Source: Axinella damicornis (Eukaryota > Porifera > Demospongiae > Axinellida > Axinellidae). Taken from it: DNA of 64,000 nucleotides. Every line of letters starts with the position of its first letter. Within the stretch, counting starts at the first letter, position 1. The stretch covers positions 13,257,671 through 13,321,670 of the forward strand of contig OZ007509.1 of NCBI GenBank assembly GCA_963931865.1. Direction: 5' to 3'. The notes under the pieces were generated by a model, which saw only the letters and a list, made by a program, of their open reading frames with translations, did no database searches and was not told the DNA's origin. Below are positions 50,401-56,400 of the stretch, piece after piece. The translations under genes were made by a program, and so were the position numbers.

Positions 50401-53400
50401 AAACTTACTACAACTATTGTGACCTTACTGACACTCAGTGGTTCCATTCTCTCCGCAGCTTAGTCTTGTTTGGGGTATGTACAGTGGTGGTACCATGCAA
50501 ATATCCTCCATCAAACCTGTTTGGAGATCCTCTTTTCATTGTTTTCTTTTCCTTCTCTCCCAACTTGCATGGACACAGGAGGGCATGCCCAGTGATGAAC
50601 AGGGCAAGACAATGCTGTATGCAGCCCTCAAGCTCCGGCTGAGCCTGGTTGGTTCGATGCTAGGGTCCATCTGTGTCAGTGAGGCAGCCACCCTGGAGTG
50701 GGTGCCACTCCTCATGCAGCTGATCTGCTCTGGAGCTGTTGACAGACAGACTGACAGCAGGTAGGCATGGGAAAGAAATTGTACAACCCACTGTATGTAC
50801 ATATGCACATGTGCACGCGTGCACACACACACCATGGTTTGAAACTCAGTAACAGCGCTTGAAATCTAATCAGAATCAATGTGATGTCATTTTTGATGTC
50901 TGATTGGTCATTAAATTGCAACTGCATTTTGATGACAAGGTACTGGCAATCCACAGTGCACACACACACATACACACACACACACATAACACACGCACAC
51001 ACACGCACACACACACACACACACACACATACACACAAACCCCTTAGGCATGAGTGAGAGAGTTCTTAATATATGTATCGTATCTAAAGTGTCACTCATT
51101 TGCAGCTTATTTTGTTTATCACGCAGTGAGCTATTTACAAATTGCTTGGACATGCTGTGCTCACTTCTGCACTCCCTCCACACGGACTTCCACATCTGCT
51201 TGGCAACGGGTGGTGAGGAGGGTAAGAAAGCATACACCTCCTGCATCAAGAAGTTGAAATCTGAGCTCAGCACCGCCAAGTCAGCCTGCCTTTCAGAGAT
51301 TCAACAGCTGTTCCCACTGACACAGAAGAGCTACTCGGTCGTCACTGTGAAGCAACCAGCCTTTACACAGAAGGGACACAGCGCTGGCGAAAGGATCAAG
51401 GTACAGACTACAGTGCACAGGGGACTTAATTAGAGCTGCAACAGTATGTCAACATATTGGTGTGTATGATACTGGCAGTCCAACTGTAATATCAATATAT
51501 CACTTAATTAGAGCTGCAACAGTATGTCAACATATTAGTGTGTATGATACTGGCAGTCCAACTGTAATATCAATATATCACTTAACAACGTAGATTGCAC
51601 TCTTCTGACCTGCCCCAATCTCAAATCACATTGGTGGGAGGTGCAGAGGGCATATGGGTGCCAAATTGTATGCTTGGGATCAAATTGCATCTGAGGGTTT
51701 GATATTATGAGTCAATAAATCGAGTTCCCTTTGCATATTTTCTTTGAGAACTGTGGTACATTGCCTGTCGAACGAGTGTTGTATTTCCTTTTACATTTAC
51801 GTGACATCTGTGCTGACAGGGGGTTGTCAGTGACCACATCACCATCTGCTGCAGTTGGGAGGGGTTCGGTTTTTGCGACCACCTTGTGATCAGTTACAAT
51901 TCGGGGAGATTGGTATTGGTGATCACATCATGATGATCAGGTGCAGTTGGGAGGGGATTGGTTTCGGTGCCCAACTTGTCATCAGCTGTAATTCACGGGG
52001 GATTGGTATTGGTGACCGCAGATGCAGTTGATAGGGGATTTGATTCATTAGTACCGGTAACCACATTATGGCCAACTCTTGTTTGGGGGACAGTACCATC
52101 GTGACCACACCTGTTTTCAGATTGGTGTCATTGTCGGGAGCATGTACATGAATTGGTTTCTGTTTCCTTTCATCTGAGGATAAACCAAATTTCCAGGATC
52201 GGTTGGAAGTGCAAACTATGGCTATGCCATTTTGTGTCCAAAACATAAACATATGTACCTACCAAAACGTACATGGTTTCGAATTTAGAAGTTGACATCA
52301 TTAAATTTTAGTAGATATATACCTTCCAGCACACTGCAGACCACCTGTTGTAGCAGGCAAATTGTATGCTTGGGATCAAATTGCATCTGAGGGTTTGATA
52401 TTATGAGTCAATAAATCAAGTTCCCTTTGCATATTTTCTTTGAGAACTGTGGTACATTGCCTGTCGAACGAGTGTTGTATTTACGTTTACATGACGTCTG
52501 TGCAGACGGGGGGTTGTCGGTGACCATATCACCGTCAGGCGCAGTTGGGAGGGGTTGGTTTTTTGCGACCACCTCATGATCAGTTACAATTCGGGGGAGA
52601 TTGGTATTGGTGACCACATCATGATGATCAGGTGCAGTTGGGAGCGGATTGGTTTCGGTGCCCAACTCGTGATCAGCTGCAATTTGAAGGGGATTTGTAT
52701 TGGTGACCACATCATGATCAGGTGCAGTTGGGAGGGGATTGGTTTCGGTGCCCCCAACTTGTCATCGGCTGCAATTCGTGAGGGATTGGTATTGTTGATC
52801 GCAGATGCAGTTGGTAGGGGATTGGATTCATTACCACATTATGACCAACTCTTGTTTGGGGAACAGTACCATCGTGACCACACCTGTTTTCATTGGCGGG
52901 AGCATGTACGTGAATTGGTTTCTGTTTCCTTTCATCTGAGGATAAACCAAATTTCAAGGATCGGTTGGAAGTGCAAACTATGGCTTTGTGTCCAAAACAT
53001 AAACATATGTACATACCAAACCGTACATGGTTTCGAATTTAGAATTATATACCTTCCAGCACGCTGCAGACCACCTGTTGTAGCAGGCAATCTAGGCCAC
53101 ACCCGCCAAAAGTCCTCTTCTTGTTCCGGAATCCCCCCTTTGCTGCTTCAGACATAAACGCCTCCTTGGGGAATGTTGCCTCGAAGGGAAAATCCTCGTA
53201 CCGAACAGCAAGGGCTGTGTGGCCTTCATGTGAATCCACCTTCGCAAACATTCTTATCTATAGATGGAGTGGAAGCACAGGCAACTGAGCACAATCATGG
53301 TCACAAGTATACTGCTCTAATGTACTATTGTACCTTTCAACGATTATCAAGGAACAACTTAGGCCCAAGGACCCAAATAGGGCAAGTGGAATTAGGCACA

Positions 53401-56400
53401 TTCTGCCATCCGATGTAGGGTACAGCCATTTTCCTGGGAATATCGGCCTGACGCTTCTTGAATTGGATGAACTGAGTAACTCCCTCTAATTTTGTCCCAT
53501 GAGGGGGAAAGAATTATAACCTTGTCACTGAATATAAACAGTGGACCATGCTTGGGTCCTCTCATATCCATATACATATGTATCCCAAAATGGCAGCCAC
53601 TGGTCAGAGATTGCAGTTTGTCCGTCACACATAATTTATACGTCAGCCCCCACGCAAAAGGAGTCAGTTTTGGGAGGCTTTGATTCTGACTTTCCGAATT
53701 TGGGGTTTCCATGGTGCCCATTCTTCATAGGCTGAGTCTGACATTATCACCCCTGACCTTAGACAGCCAAAGATGCATAGAAATGCTGCTGCCCACTGCA
53801 TGACAGCATCTTCATTGGCCTTCCTTTCCCTTACCCCTCTCAGCTTATGTAATAGCACTATGGAAATTGGGAGGCAGGCCTTTGGATTTCGCTCTTCCTT
53901 AGTTTGAGTGGCCTTTGTCCCCCTTAGCACTTGCTCTAACACTTCTAAGCATGAATGTCACAAATTCGAGGATCATCTTGGCCTGCTGCTACGTATGTGC
54001 AGGTGCCTAATGGCGGCTAAGTAACACTTGATGGTGCTGTGAGATGTATTCTGAATGGATAGACATGCAACAAGTTGGCAAAGTTGATGTTCCGATGCTG
54101 AAATGGCTACCATACTCTTGCTTGCACAAGAGTGTAAGTAACATCTTTTTGCTGAATTGTATGTTTTCTGCGTGGACACTGCTAGGCTGTTTCCAAAATT
54201 GAACTCCACAGCTGCTTCCAGTGTAAGTAACATCTTTTTGCTGAATTGTATGTTTTCTGCAGCTGCGTGGACACTGCTAGGCTGTTTCCAAAATTGAACT
54301 CCACAGCTGCTTCCAGTGAGTTGATGCCAGTCCGGTTTTGACACACTGAGCAAATCCAGCAGGTTCTCTGGGATAGCTGTTGGACGCTGCTTGGCCTGCG
54401 GGTGCAATATAATGGAAAAGATAAGGCATTGACGAGCACATTGTCAACCCCTTTGAGTGGCAAATAATATTATAACGAATTCCATTTTTGCTGCCAGCTG
54501 AATGTATGCGCATTTGCTTGAATCGGCATTCTTTCCCAAACTTGCGGTCATCGTTGTAATGCTTGTCATACTAGTGGCCCTGGCTTCAGTTGCTGAGATG
54601 GGCTAAGGCCGAGGCCCAGACTCTCTTGCAGGGCCTACTTGTCGTGTATGGGCTGTGCATCCACGGGGGACCTAGGCACTGGCACCTTGCACACCAATTC
54701 TCTGAGCTTAGGGGTGTGACCTGAAAAACACTGTGCATAGATGCTGGGGTCTACTTCTGCTCAGGATGGGGAAGGTTTTCCCGCTGCACCTTGTCTGAGA
54801 TTCACGTCGTAGATGACCTGTGAAGGCCATTTATATTTCGTGCTGGTAATAATAATTATGCATTCCTCGCTTTGATCTGCCCTTCAACTTACTATTGCTG
54901 TATCACACTACGTCAGTATATATATCACAGCAAGAGCACATAAGTAGACCACGCCCCCAGGCACGGTCTACTTATGTGCTCTTGATAAGTACTTGTCTTT
55001 ATAACTTATCAGTGGGTGCATCACAATCCTTGTGTTTATGTTCACTCTGTAGGGTTTAAGAGTGCAGGATACTCGAGAGATCTCACCCTGGGACATCCTG
55101 GAGGGGGTGAAGTATGGTGGGCCGCTGATGCTCTCCTGGTTTGGCGCTGTTCGGATGAAGAGAAAGCCCCTCAAGTATGAGGAGCAGAAGAATTTGGTGA
55201 GCTTCCATTCCCACCAGAACCGATTCAAAGACATGATGTACAAGCCATATTATGTCAGCCTACCAGATCCTACCCCACAAGACAACCCATTTGTGGAGCC
55301 CTCAAGGCCGCCTACTAGTGACCCTCAGACACCAGTGAAGGTGGAGGGACCTACCACTGAAGCTACGAAATTGGGAATGGTAGCACAATCAACACCAGGA
55401 GCTGCGACTGCAATTGGTAGCGCACCAGCAGTCACAATGAGACCGCCAATATCTGGTAGCCAAATGCCGCCTCTGGGAAGTATGAATTCAGTATATTCAG
55501 TTCCTCAAGTCCATCCGACAGCGCAACAGCCAATGGGTCCTCGCCAGTTTGTGCAGCCTCCCCATGGCATGCTACCCCAACCCGCTGCGATAGCAGCACA
55601 ACCACAACCCCCCTACCAAGCACTGTCAGATCCTATGAAGAAAAGGGTTGAAACCCTGAGGAAAATTGAAATGGAAATGGCCTCAAGGAGATACGTACCT
55701 CAGGGTACGACTCAGCCTCCGCCCATGTATCCGGGGCACACTGGTGGTCAGATAACACGTGCTCCTGCGTATGCAATGCCGAGGCCAATGTCAATACAGG
55801 AACAGTTTGCTAGATTGAGTCCACAGAGTAAAGCCCTCTACATACAACGACAACAACGCTTTAGACAGCAACAGCAGCAGCTTCCGCAGCAGCAGAGAAT
55901 GGCTATGGCAGTCAGAGGGCAGCCAATGATGGCCCAGTTCAACCCACAATTCCAGCAGGTGCAGCCCATGAGACCCATGCAGGCCACACCAGCCATGCCG
56001 ATGCAGCAGGTAGGCACTAGTACCACTAGGAATTATTCCAGAACAATCGGTAAACTTAATTCACTTAAGGTCACATGAGAGGTGACCATTTAAACCCACC
56101 AGACGCACTTGCACAAATTATGGCTTTTAGTGATAGTAGTAGTGAAGCTACATGTAGTGTTTCTTGCAGTAGCGGCTAAATCTTAATGCTCCAATACAAC
56201 AAAAGAGACTATTGTTTGATGAAATGATTATTGAGAGCATAACGTGGAATAGGCATAATAGGCTACATTTAGTTGCATTAGAGAGAATGGTAAAAAAAAA
56301 TTAGCATAATGTGGAAGAGCCTATCCCTGGCACCATTGCCATGGTGGTGTTTTTTGTTTTTCACTCCAGGGTGTTATGAAATATCACTTTCAGCTAAAGG

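Noticed and set aside
52555..53157. 200-residue + strand frame
   Set aside because: Lies over the direct repeats. The frame is not shared by the first copy, and the minus strand fits the neighbouring recombinase relic better.
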